This document shows positions 33,200-42,900 of a stretch of 43,673 nt of DNA, one piece after another. The notes below the pieces were generated by a model. That model did not search any database. It was not told the origin of the DNA and saw nothing but the letters and a program-made list of their open reading frames with translations. This DNA is from Candidatus Gastranaerophilales bacterium (GTDB lineage: Bacteria; Cyanobacteriota; Vampirovibrionia; Gastranaerophilales; Gastranaerophilaceae): positions 1 to 43,673 of the forward strand of contig CALVAP010000016.1 in assembly GCA_944325625.1 (NCBI GenBank). The letters are read 5' to 3'. The translations under genes and the position numbers were made by a program. Each line of letters opens with the position of its first letter. Position 1 is the stretch's first letter.

Positions 33200-35140
33200 C
33201 TACTTAATTCCCTCTTTTTTCATAAATTTAATGATGCCTTCAGCTATACCTTCCGCTGTATTTTGTTTACGTTGTTGCGTAAGCAATTCATTACGTTCAT
33301 TATCATTCGAAATAAAACCAATTTCAACCAATATCGACTTAGCTTTTGTGTGATTGATAACATAGAACTTAGATTTGACAAGACCTCTATCCGTAGATTT
33401 AACTTTTTTAACCATTTCTTCATGCACAACCTTTGCCAATTCATGTCCTTCATCAGTCCACCAATGCGTTTCAACACCTTTTGGCTCAGAGCTTACACTT
33501 GAATTAACATGGATACTTACAAATACGGAAGCTTTTTTATTATCTGAAAAATCTACTCTATCTTGTAGCGAAAGTGTTTTATCCTCCCATCTGGTTAAAT
33601 CGACCTTGTAACCTTTTTTAGTTAATATTTGATAAACCAGCTTGGAAACATCCAAAGTAATATCTTTTTCATTAATTCCTGCTCTAATTGCACCACCGTC
33701 GATACCACCATGTCCGGGATCTAAAACGATTAAACCTGAACCTTTGTATGCACCACCGGAAGATGCTTGTGCTTTTTCTTGCGAAACACGCTTTTGATTA
33801 ATGACTCTAACTTTTAATTTTTTACCATCTTCACAAGCATATACCTCAACCTGTGCATCATCTTGCAGCCCGAACTCATATTTAACGCCACCAATAGCCA
33901 TTTTAGAGCCACTAACAGTGAACTGTTTTGCTCCGATTACGCTTTTTTTAAAGATTTCATCATTAAAACCCGTAGCGTTATATACCATAAGCTCCAGCTT
34001 ATTGTCCAATTCCTTGACCGAATAAACGACAGGAGCGGCATAACTCAAACTAAAAACATCCACCAATGAATTCTCTGCTTTTACACCAGTAAAGAGTGTT
34101 TGGGCTCCGCTTTCATAAAGCTTTATACCTGAGAGCCTTGAATCATTCGCCAATAATAATCCCTGTGCATCACTAGAAAAAATTGGACGAAAATTTTTTG
34201 GATTAGAAGTAGTTATAACCAATCGTATTTTAGATGGCTCAAATTGACCAACCTTAAGCGATTCATTTTCCGAAATTTGTATTTCAACATTTTTAAATCT
34301 CTGAGCAACCATAGTATTTGGCAAGTCGAATGCAACACGAGTCGGATTAGTCAAATATATAGGTTTTTCAACAGCAATTCTACCTGAGCCTAAAAGAAGA
34401 ATATTCCCCCTTTTTACATCAACACGCGAGAGGAAAAAATTAGACCGAAGCTTAAAAACCTTACTCCAACTAAAATTATTAGGAACAGAAGGAACAGAAT
34501 TTTGCACCTCAGAAGGTTTTGTTGCACTCTGGGCGGCAGAAGTAAAGGCTTTTTGAACCTCCTGCACAGTAATCCCTGTTACATCAGAAGTACTTGGCAC
34601 CTGCTTAATTTCACTTTGCGGAATATAGACCATTTTTTCTATATAATCTGACGGTTCTGAATGAACAGAGCGATAAGACTTAGTATAATTTCCCTGTAAT
34701 AAATCTATATCACCATAGCGGAATAAATAATTTCCTTTTACATTAATCACACTGATATTTTTAGGATTGAATTTGGCATTATGATAAAAAACAACACGGA
34801 CAACATTAGGATTAGTGGAAAACTGGGAAACTCTTATTTGAGATATATCACTCCCTCTAAAAAACCAAGTTTCATTTGGACGTGTAAGCACCGCATTGTT
34901 TATATCGAAAAACACCCTATTGGGATTTTTAAGCGTCGTTGACGATATTTCCGGCTGTTCTGAAACAACATTTGAAGTTGAAAGAAACATAAAAGCATTA
35001 GAACTGTCAAAACTCACGTTGTTAATTTTAGTGTCAGCAAAAGATTTTAACCCTAAAAAACAGGTTAAGAGTGCTAAAACGAATATTAAAAATATTTTCT
35101 TTAATATTTTCAAACTTTCAAACAGCCTCCAAATAAACAC
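33200..35140 (-). CDS. N-acetylmuramoyl-L-alanine amidase with AMIN-type N-terminal region
   Basis: The 646-residue exported protein has a signal peptide (KKIFLIFVLALLTCFLGLKSFA) and a long beta-rich region with two AMIN-like segments (NPNRVFFDINNAVL...ISQIRVSQFSTNPNVVRVVF and NPTRVAFDLPNTMV...ESLKVGQFEPSKIRLVI). It ends in an Amidase_3 domain (about 468-640) with zinc and catalytic motifs LDPGHGGIDGG, E in INEKDITLDV, SIHVNSS and VEIGFISN. It cleaves the peptide stem from murein, likely in cell separation. The GTG at 35140 has GGAG 5 nt upstream, overlapping the deoC end; a TTG at 35113 behind GGAGG is an alternative that shortens the signal n-region. Confidence 0.92.
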   Translation of the reverse strand: MFIWRLFESLKILKKIFLIFVLALLTCFLGLKSFADTKINNVSFDSSNAFMFLSTSNVVSEQPEISSTTLKNPNRVFFDINNAVLTRPNETWFFRGSDISQIRVSQFSTNPNVVRVVFYHNAKFNPKNISVINVKGNYLFRYGDIDLLQGNYTKSYRSVHSEPSDYIEKMVYIPQSEIKQVPSTSDVTGITVQEVQKAFTSAAQSATKPSEVQNSVPSVPNNFSWSKVFKLRSNFFLSRVDVKRGNILLLGSGRIAVEKPIYLTNPTRVAFDLPNTMVAQRFKNVEIQISENESLKVGQFEPSKIRLVITTSNPKNFRPIFSSDAQGLLLANDSRLSGIKLYESGAQTLFTGVKAENSLVDVFSLSYAAPVVYSVKELDNKLELMVYNATGFNDEIFKKSVIGAKQFTVSGSKMAIGGVKYEFGLQDDAQVEVYACEDGKKLKVRVINQKRVSQEKAQASSGGAYKGSGLIVLDPGHGGIDGGAIRAGINEKDITLDVSKLVYQILTKKGYKVDLTRWEDKTLSLQDRVDFSDNKKASVFVSIHVNSSVSSEPKGVETHWWTDEGHELAKVVHEEMVKKVKSTDRGLVKSKFYVINHTKAKSILVEIGFISNDNERNELLTQQRKQNTAEGIAEGIIKFMKKEGIK

Positions 35141-35794
35141 CTATTCTCCGGCAATAATCTTTATGGATGAAGAAGTACCTATTCTGGAAGCACCTTTTTG
35201 AATAAGAAGCTGAGCCTTTTGCGCATCTCTGACCCCTCCGGATGCCTTTACTCTCAAACCTTTATCCGAAACCGTCTTATACATCAACTCAACATCTTCA
35301 ACCTTTGCCCCAACACCATTTTTTACAAATCCGGTGGAAGTTTTTACAAAATCCGCCCCAGCTAAAGCTGCAAGCTCGCAAGCTTCTTTTATTTCATCTT
35401 GAGTTAACAAGTCTGTTTCGATGATTACTTTCAATACATTCTTACCACAAGCCTTTTTCACAGTAGCAATATCATTTTTCACAAGTTCAAAATCTTTATC
35501 TTTAATTGCGGAAATATTAATAACCATATCAACTTCATCCGCCCCATCTTCAATAGCACGTTTAGCTTCAAGAGCCTTAATTTCGCTAACATTGGCACCG
35601 AGAGGGAATCCGCAGACAGTTACTACCCTAACATCAGAATTTTTTAAGTATTTTTTCGCAAAAGCGACATTGACCGGGTTAACACAGACACCGTAAAATT
35701 TGTGTAAAATTGCCTCATCAAAAAGCTTTACCAACTCATCTTTGGTAGCATCAGGCTTTAAAAGCGTATGCTCAATATACTGATTAAAATTCAT
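35141..35794 (-). CDS. deoC: Deoxyribose-phosphate aldolase
   Basis: DERA splits 2-deoxyribose 5-phosphate into acetaldehyde and glyceraldehyde 3-phosphate in deoxynucleoside catabolism. The 217-residue protein has IEHTLLKPDA, VTVCGFPLGAN, DGADEVDMVINI (D89), the Schiff-base lysine K151 in ADFVKTSTGF, and K183 in VKASGGVRD. GGAGGAGG is placed before the ATG, with TATAAT about 20 nt upstream (35814-35819, minus). It is the first gene of the deoC-amidase-murI unit. Confidence 0.97.
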   Translation of the reverse strand: MNFNQYIEHTLLKPDATKDELVKLFDEAILHKFYGVCVNPVNVAFAKKYLKNSDVRVVTVCGFPLGANVSEIKALEAKRAIEDGADEVDMVINISAIKDKDFELVKNDIATVKKACGKNVLKVIIETDLLTQDEIKEACELAALAGADFVKTSTGFVKNGVGAKVEDVELMYKTVSDKGLRVKASGGVRDAQKAQLLIQKGASRIGTSSSIKIIAGE

Positions 35795-36004
35795 CTTCCT
35801 CCTCCCAATCCATATTATACAACTATTTTACAATAAAAAGAGTTTTTGAAAAACATCGCAACATAACTTAAACGGAGAAATTATTACAAAATATTAAGCA
35901 AAATATATATAAAAGAGCAATTTTTATATACGACAAAACTTTATATATATACGAGAGATATAAATTATACCACTAAAATATTTAATTAGAGAAAGAGAGA
36001 AACT

Positions 36005-36397
36005 ATGTCACTAGCTGTTGCACAAGGAACAAATCTATTCATAGTTATGCAAAAAGCAAATCTTGAATACAGATTAATGCAGATAACAAGCCAACTTCAA
36101 CAACTTGCCTATGCTGTATCTGACGAATCCTCAAGAATGCTCAATGAATACCAACGCTCCGTTGCAATTTCAGAGGGGACGGATGAATCCGCTGTGGCGG
36201 CAGATGTAATGAGCAGTACCGAATTTATGGCGATGTACAACAATATGACCTTGCAATATCAAGCAAAAGAAAAAATGCTAAACACAGAAAAACAACAGTT
36301 GGAAACAGAACAAAAATCTTACGATACAATGCAAGAGGGTATTGAAAAAATGATAGAATCCGGAATAAAAGAAAGTTTCTCATATTTTGACAACTAA
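36005..36397 (+). CDS. 130-aa helical protein of unknown function
   Basis: The protein is almost all predicted helix: VMQKANLEYRLMQITSQLQQLAYAV at the start and a coiled-coil-like stretch YQAKEKMLNTEKQQLETEQ near residues 80-100. It has no signal peptide and ends ESFSYFDN. GAGAAAGAGAG lies before the ATG. It precedes the 60-aa gene and the giant flagellin on the same strand. The shape recalls small helical filament, chaperone or secretion-associated proteins, but no family (FliS included) is recognised. Confidence 0.7.
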   Translation: MSLAVAQGTNLFIVMQKANLEYRLMQITSQLQQLAYAVSDESSRMLNEYQRSVAISEGTDESAVAADVMSSTEFMAMYNNMTLQYQAKEKMLNTEKQQLETEQKSYDTMQEGIEKMIESGIKESFSYFDN

Positions 36398-36414
36398 TAA
36401 GAGAGGAAAATAAA

Positions 36415-36597
36415 ATGGAAAACAACCCTTTTAAAAAATACACACTTGCTATAGCGCAAGAATATACAACTACGGCAGAGAAAATTGCAGAAGCACAAAA
36501 AAAGCCCCCAAAACGGGTTTATGATAACATGACCCATTTGCTAAAAGAATGTGTATTTCTTGGCGCAACTCGATTTGGAAATAATTTTATATGCTAA
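36415..36597 (+). CDS. 60-aa protein of unknown function
   Basis: The small product (MENNPFKKYTLAIAQEYTTT...) is helix-prone in its first half, contains a KKPPKR turn and ends FGNNFIC with a C-terminal Cys. GAGAGGA precedes the ATG, 17 nt after the stop of the 130-aa gene, so the two form a unit closed by the terminator at 36596-36626. Confidence 0.6.
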   Translation: MENNPFKKYTLAIAQEYTTTAEKIAEAQKKPPKRVYDNMTHLLKECVFLGATRFGNNFIC

Positions 36598-36626
36598 AAG
36601 AACTCTTAAACGGGTTCTTTTTATTT
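36596..36626 (+). terminator. Intrinsic terminator after the two small genes
   Basis: AAAAGAAC (36596-36603) and GTTCTTTT (36614-36621) form a perfect 8-bp stem with a 10-nt loop, followed by TATTT. It separates the small genes from the flagellin leader. Confidence 0.65.
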
Positions 36627-36640
36627 ATAAAGAAAAGAAT

Positions 36641-36660
36641 CCCCCCCCCAAAAAAAAAAA
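36641..36660. repeat. C9-A11 homopolymer junction upstream of the giant flagellin
   Basis: Nine consecutive C (36641-36649) run directly into eleven A (36650-36660). Tracts of this length are prone to slipped-strand length change and also to sequencing and assembly error. It lies about 320 nt upstream of the flagellin start, outside any gene. Confidence 0.7.
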
Positions 36661-36691
36661 TCGGCTTTTGCTTTAAATTGCGATAAGCCGA
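36650..36691 (-). terminator. Terminator-like hairpin facing away from the flagellin gene
   Basis: TCGGCTT (36661-36667) and AAGCCGA (36685-36691) form a 7-bp stem with a 17-nt loop. Read on the minus strand it is followed at once by eleven T (36650-36660), the form of an intrinsic terminator. No minus-strand gene lies upstream of it, so it may end an unannotated antisense or leader transcript, or it may be chance. Confidence 0.4.
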
Positions 36692-36976
36692 GATGGATAG
36701 AATTAGTTTATGGAGTTTATAGAGGAGTTTGTACGTTAGCTTTAAATCTTGAAAAAAAATAAACTTGCTACCTATGTAACGAAATGTAAACATAAATTTT
36801 AAAATTTTAAACTTTAGTTCAAGATTTTTTCAACTTTTGTCGAATTCAAATATGTACAATTTAATTGCATAATAACATTGTAAAGTTATCTACACATTTC
36901 CAACAAAAAGTGTTACAAAAACATTTTTTTGGGAATATACAAAATAGAGTTTCGTTAAAAGCAAGGTTGGCGCCGC
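36692..36976 (+). promoter_or_regulatory. Flagellin upstream region with possible sigma-28 and CsrA sites
   Basis: TAAAGTTA at 36881-36888 matches the first half of a sigma-28 (FliA) promoter (TAAAGTTT); 10-11 nt later stands tCCaAcAA, a 5-of-8 match to GCCGATAA. A start near 36913 would give a leader of about 64 nt. Within it are GGGAA (36931-36935) and GCAAGGTTGG (36961-36970); the latter matches 7 of 10 positions of the CsrA consensus ACAAGGATGT and contains the AAGG that would be the Shine-Dalgarno sequence of the GTG at 36977. An alternative sigma-70-like pair, TTACAA/TATACA, is weak. No open frame was found here. Confidence 0.35.
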
Positions 36977-39900
36977 GTGATATCGATTAATAACAGCTTA
37001 CTTAATCTAAAGCTACAAAACACAATATTCAATAATTTTCAGTCCTTCACAACCTCATTACAAAGGTTGATTACAGGGCTGAGAATAAATTCGCCATCAG
37101 ATGACCCTGCAGGTTTTTATATTGCGAGTAACTTTACAACACAAATTAGGGGATTAGAGGTTGTCAACCAGAACATACAGTCTGCAATGAGCATACTTGG
37201 GATTGCCGATGAGTCAATAGAAGAGATTAACGACATCATGGGCGAAATTCGCGACCTTGTAGCCAAAAGCACAAGCGATTACCTTACACCGGAAGAGAGA
37301 GAAGCAAATCAGAAAAAGATTAACGAACTTTTTGCTCAAGCAAAACAAATTAAGGAAAACGCCGAATACAAAGGCAACAAGCTTTTGAGCAATACCATTA
37401 AACTTGACAAAAACGAAACATACTACAACGACAAAACATCAAGCGGAAAATCGGTAGCAACACTTGGGGGCATATCCAGAACCTATACCCCGGTAACAAC
37501 AGCAGCAGGTCAAGTTTTAAACAAATTAGCTGATGTCACGCCAACCACATCAGCTTCCCCTTCTTCTGATACTCCCTCATCTGATTCTGAAGCGCAACCG
37601 GATGAAGTATCGTCATTAGCAGATACTACGCCAACAACACAAAGTACAGAAACACCAGAACCGCTCATGTCTGCATCTACTATGATGTTTTCCGCAGCTC
37701 CTGCAATGTATTCTACGCTTGCTGCGCCGACATCATCTCAAGACCCATCAGATGCCAGCATAACGATGATGTCTTTAGATGAGCCTGACGCCTCAACTCA
37801 ATCACCTAATTCAGGAATTATGATGATGTCATTGGATGCAGGAGATGCCGCAGCTGCTCCGGCGAACGCTCCGGCAAGCACTATGTCGTCTGACGTAGAA
37901 AACTGGGGTACCTCAGGTGGTACAGTTTCGTTCAGTAAAGGAACGTCCAAAACCGTACAAATTGGAGACAAGGTTTATACTATCGAAAACCTTAAAACCA
38001 GCATAACTTCAAACTCCCTCAAGTGGTCATACGACAGTGGTACAGGCGAAATAACCTTCAGCGGTTCGTCATTTTGCATAACCGCAGCCGACGGGCAAGA
38101 TGATAAGATGAAATTAAGCATTGGCTCATATAACCAAATCCACACTGGTGATGGTGCAGATTCGGTTAATCTTTCATCATCTTCATCTCGAAACAACACC
38201 GTAAACACTGGCGAGGGCAACGATTCGGTTTCAGTTTCCGGAGATTACAACACCATTGACACAGGCGAGGGCAACGATTCGGTTTCGGTTTCTGGTTATA
38301 GCGACAGCAACACGATTGACGGCGGCACAGGCTCAAATACTTACGTAAACAATTCTACATCTACCACACCTAACACTATAACCAATTTTGAAAATGCCGG
38401 TACTTTATCCTTCTCTCAAAATGAAACTAAAACTATTCAAATTGACGGTAAAACCTATACTGTTCAAAACCTTAAAAATAATTCATCTGCTAATTCACTA
38501 ACTTGGACTTATGATGATTCAACAGGCGAGATTACTTTCTGGGGTTCGTCGTTCGGTATTATCGCAGCTGATGGTCAAGATGATAAGATTAAGTTACAAA
38601 GTGGCTCATATAACCAAATCCACACTGGTGATGGTGCTGACTCGGTTAATATTGCATATTCTTACTCTTATTATAACACCGTAAACACTGGCGAGGGCAA
38701 CGATTCGGTTTCGGTTTCTGGCAACTCCAACACCATTGATACAGGAATTGGCGATGATTATATCAGTATTGCTGGGTCAGTTAACGCTGTCACTTCCGGT
38801 GCTGGAAATGACACTGTATTTGTTTCAAATGCAGACAACTATATTTGCACAGGTGAAGATGATGACTCTATTGCCATATTAAGTAGCGATAATCAAAACA
38901 ATAATATAATAGAAACAGGACTTGGCATAAATGATAAAATAATTTATCAATCGTCTTACTCATCGAACATACCTATCAGAACAATAATACAATCTTACGA
39001 ATCAAATGAAACTAAAACTATAGCAATCGGAGATAAAACCTACACCATTCAAAACAATGGAACTAAAGGCAATGAATTAACGTATTTTGTTTCTAATAAT
39101 GGTTTAATTAGTTTTACTGGGGACAATTTTACAATAACCGCAGCAAATAATCAGAGTGATAATATTATAATTAACGGCGATAATAATAATGTTGATACCG
39201 CAGATAACAATGACACTATAGTTATTAACGGGAACAGCAACAACGTAAATGGAGGAAGTGGCGTTGATACATACACAGACATAGGTTCGAATAATACATT
39301 GTCAAACGTTGAGACTCAATTAACAGAAGTAAATTGGGGTTCTACAGAAGGAACAGTATCTTTCAACGCCAACGAAACTAAAGTTGTTAAAATTTCAGAT
39401 AAAACATACATTATTACGAATGTAGGCTATCGTAGTAATTCATTATATTGGTCCTATGATAGCAATACAGGAAATATTACTTTCGATGGGCCTTTATTTA
39501 CAATAACTGCAGGCAATGGTCAAGACGATAAATTGAATGTTGGAGGATCTAGTTCTTTTATATTCACAGGTGATGGTGACGATTTAGTTAATAACGACTT
39601 TGAATCATATGTAATTCAAATAAATACTGGCAAAGGTAATGATACCGTAAACACCAGAGGAGATGATTATCACTCTTGGTCTGTAATATATACTGGCGAT
39701 GGTAATGATGTAATAAATAATTCTACAGACTTATCAGATTACATCCTTGCTGGCGGTAGTGGATATAATCAGTATACAGGCGACATTACAAACAACGCAG
39801 TTATCAACTTTGCTCCTCCTGCTGAAGATTGGGGTACTGCAGGTGGTACGGTGTCATTTGCTCAAGATGAATCCAAAACCGTTCAAATCGGCGATAAAAT

Positions 39901-42900
39901 CTATACTATCGAAAACCTCAAAAACAACTCTACCGCTAACTCTCTCACTTGGTCATATAATAATAGCACTGGTGAAATAACCTTTAGCGGTTCATCATTT
40001 GGCATCACCGCAGCAGACGGGCAAGATGATAAGATTAAGTTAGGCAGTGGTTCCTACAACACCATTGACACCGGTGATGGTGCCGACTCGGTTAATCTTT
40101 CATCATCTTCATCTCGATACAACACCGTAAACACTGGCGAAGGCAACGATTCTGTTTCTGTTTCTGGACACGACAACACCATTGATACCGGTGAGGGCAA
40201 CGATTCGGTTTCGGTTTCGGGTTCCGACCACACCATTGACGGCGGTACAGGCTCAAATACTTACGTGAATAATTCTACATCCTCTAACACTATAACCAAC
40301 TTTGAAAATGCAGGTACTTTATCATTCTCTCGAAATGAAACTAAAACTATTCAAATTGACGGTAAAACTTATACTGTTCAAAACCTTAAAAATCGTTCAT
40401 CTGCTAATTCTCTTACTTGGACTTATAATGATTCAACAGGCGAGATTACTTTCTGGGGGTCGTCATTTGGCATAACTGCAGCTGACGGTCAAGATGATAA
40501 GATTAAATTAAGCAGTGGTGATGCCAACCAAATCAACACCTGCGATGGCGCAGATTCGGTTAATCTTTCATCATTTTCATCTCGATACAACACCGTAAAC
40601 ACGGGCGGGGGCAACGATTCTGTTTCTGTTTCCGGAGATTACAACACCATTGATACCGGTGATGGCGCAGATTCGGTTAATCTTTCATCATCTTCATCAT
40701 CTTTATCTCAATACAACACCGTAAACACTGGCGAAGGCAACGATTCTGTTTCAGCTTCCGGATCTTCCAACACAATTGACGGCGGTAGTGGTACTAATAC
40801 TTATGTGAATAATTCTACCTCCTCCTCTTCAAACACTATAACCAACTTTGAAAATGCTGGTACTTTATCTTTTACTCAAAATGAAACTAAAACTATTCAA
40901 ATTGACGGTAAAACTTATACTGTTCAAAACCTTAAAAATAGTTCATCTGCTAATTCTCTCACTTGGACTTATGATAATACAACAGGTGAAATTACTTTCT
41001 GGGGTTCGTCATTTGGCATCACCGCAGCAGACGGGCAAGATGATAAGATTAAACTTGATGGCTACTACAATCAAATATACACTGGCGATGGTAACGACTC
41101 TATATCTGCTTGGAAAGCATATCATAGCACTATAGACGGGGGGGCTGGCAATGATACCATAAGCAATTTAGACATTTCATATGGCAACACTACTCAAAAT
41201 ATTGAGGTTTGGGATATCACTGATTCTTATGGGTCTCTGTCTTTCAACCAAAATGAATCCAAAACGGTCCAAATCGGCGATAAGATTTATACTATCACCA
41301 ACAATGGTAATGCGAACAACTCTCTTAGCTTTGCATATTATAGTGATTACGATGAAATCACATTTGATGGTTCGTCATTTGGCATTACTGCTGCTGACGG
41401 GCAAGATGATAAAATCAACATAGGAGGAAGTTATAATTCTGTTTATACGGGCGATGGCGATGACTATGTATGCAGCTCCGCAGGTAGCGGTCATAATACT
41501 ATAGACACTGGCATTGGTGATGATTCTGTAAAAATCCAAGGGATGTCAGCGCACAATACGGTATACACTGGTGATGGCGATGATTATGTTTATACCTCTA
41601 CTGGGACTTCTAACAACACCATTGACGGTGGTAGCGGGCTCAACACATATGAAGATAATGGCACAGGTAATAGCTTTATAAACTTTGACCCGCCGGAAAA
41701 CTGGGGTACGTCTGGTGGTTCGGTTTCATTTGGTAAGGATGAGTCCAAGACTGTTCAAATCGGCGATAAGATTTATACTATCGAAAACCTCGGTAATTCT
41801 TCTAACGGGCTCTCTTGGTCATACGACAACTCAACAGGTGAAATAACCTTTAGCGGTTCGTCATTCGGTATTACCGCAGCCAACGGCCAAGATGATAAGA
41901 TTAAGTTAATCGATGGCTACTACAATCAAATATACACTGGCGATGGTGATGACTCAATAAATGGATGGAACGCATATAATAGCACTATTGACACAGGCGA
42001 GGGCAACGATTCGGTTTCGGTTTCTGGTTATAGCAACAGCAACACGATTGACGGCGGCACAGGCTCAAATACTTACGTAAACAATTCCACATCTACCATA
42101 CCTAACACCATAACCAATTTTGAAAATGCAGGCACTTTTTCTTTCTCTCAAAATGAAACTAAAACTATTCAAATTGACGGTAAGACTTATACTGTTCAAA
42201 ATCTTAGCGATAGTTCATCTGCTAATTCACTCACTTGGACTTATGATAATACAACAGGTGAAATTACTTTCCGGGGTTCGTCATTTGGCATCACCGCAGC
42301 AGACGGGCAAGATGATAAGATTAAGTTAATCGATGGCTCCTACAACCAAATCAACACCGGTGATGGAGATGATTTGGTTAATATTGTTTTTGGTTCTCAT
42401 GATAACACCGTAAACACTGGCGAGGGCAACGATTCCGTTGATGTTTCTGGACACGACAACACCATTGATACTGGCGAGGGCAATGATTACGTTTATACCT
42501 CTACTGGGGCTTCTAACAACACTATTGACGGTGGTAGCGGGCTCAACACATATGAAGATAATGGCACAGGTAATAGCTTTATAAACTTTGAAACACCTGT
42601 TGAGAACTGGGGCACCTCTGGTGGTACGGTTTCATTCACTCAAGACGAATCCAAAACCGTCCAAATCGGCGATAAAATCTATACTATCGAAAACCTTACA
42701 ACCAGCTCAACTTCAAACTCCCTCACCTGGTCATATGATAGTAATACCGGTGAAATAACCTTTGAAGGAGATTATAGTTTTAAGATTACTGCTGCAACTG
42801 GTCAAGACGATAAGATCAATTGGGGAATCCATAGTGGAGAACTCTATACCGGCGACGGTAACGACACCATTAACGTTAATAATTCTAACAATATCATAAA

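Noticed and set aside
33150-35696. Plus-strand frames opposite murI, the amidase and deoC
   Set aside because: They overlap well-identified minus-strand genes and show no family signature or ribosome binding site.
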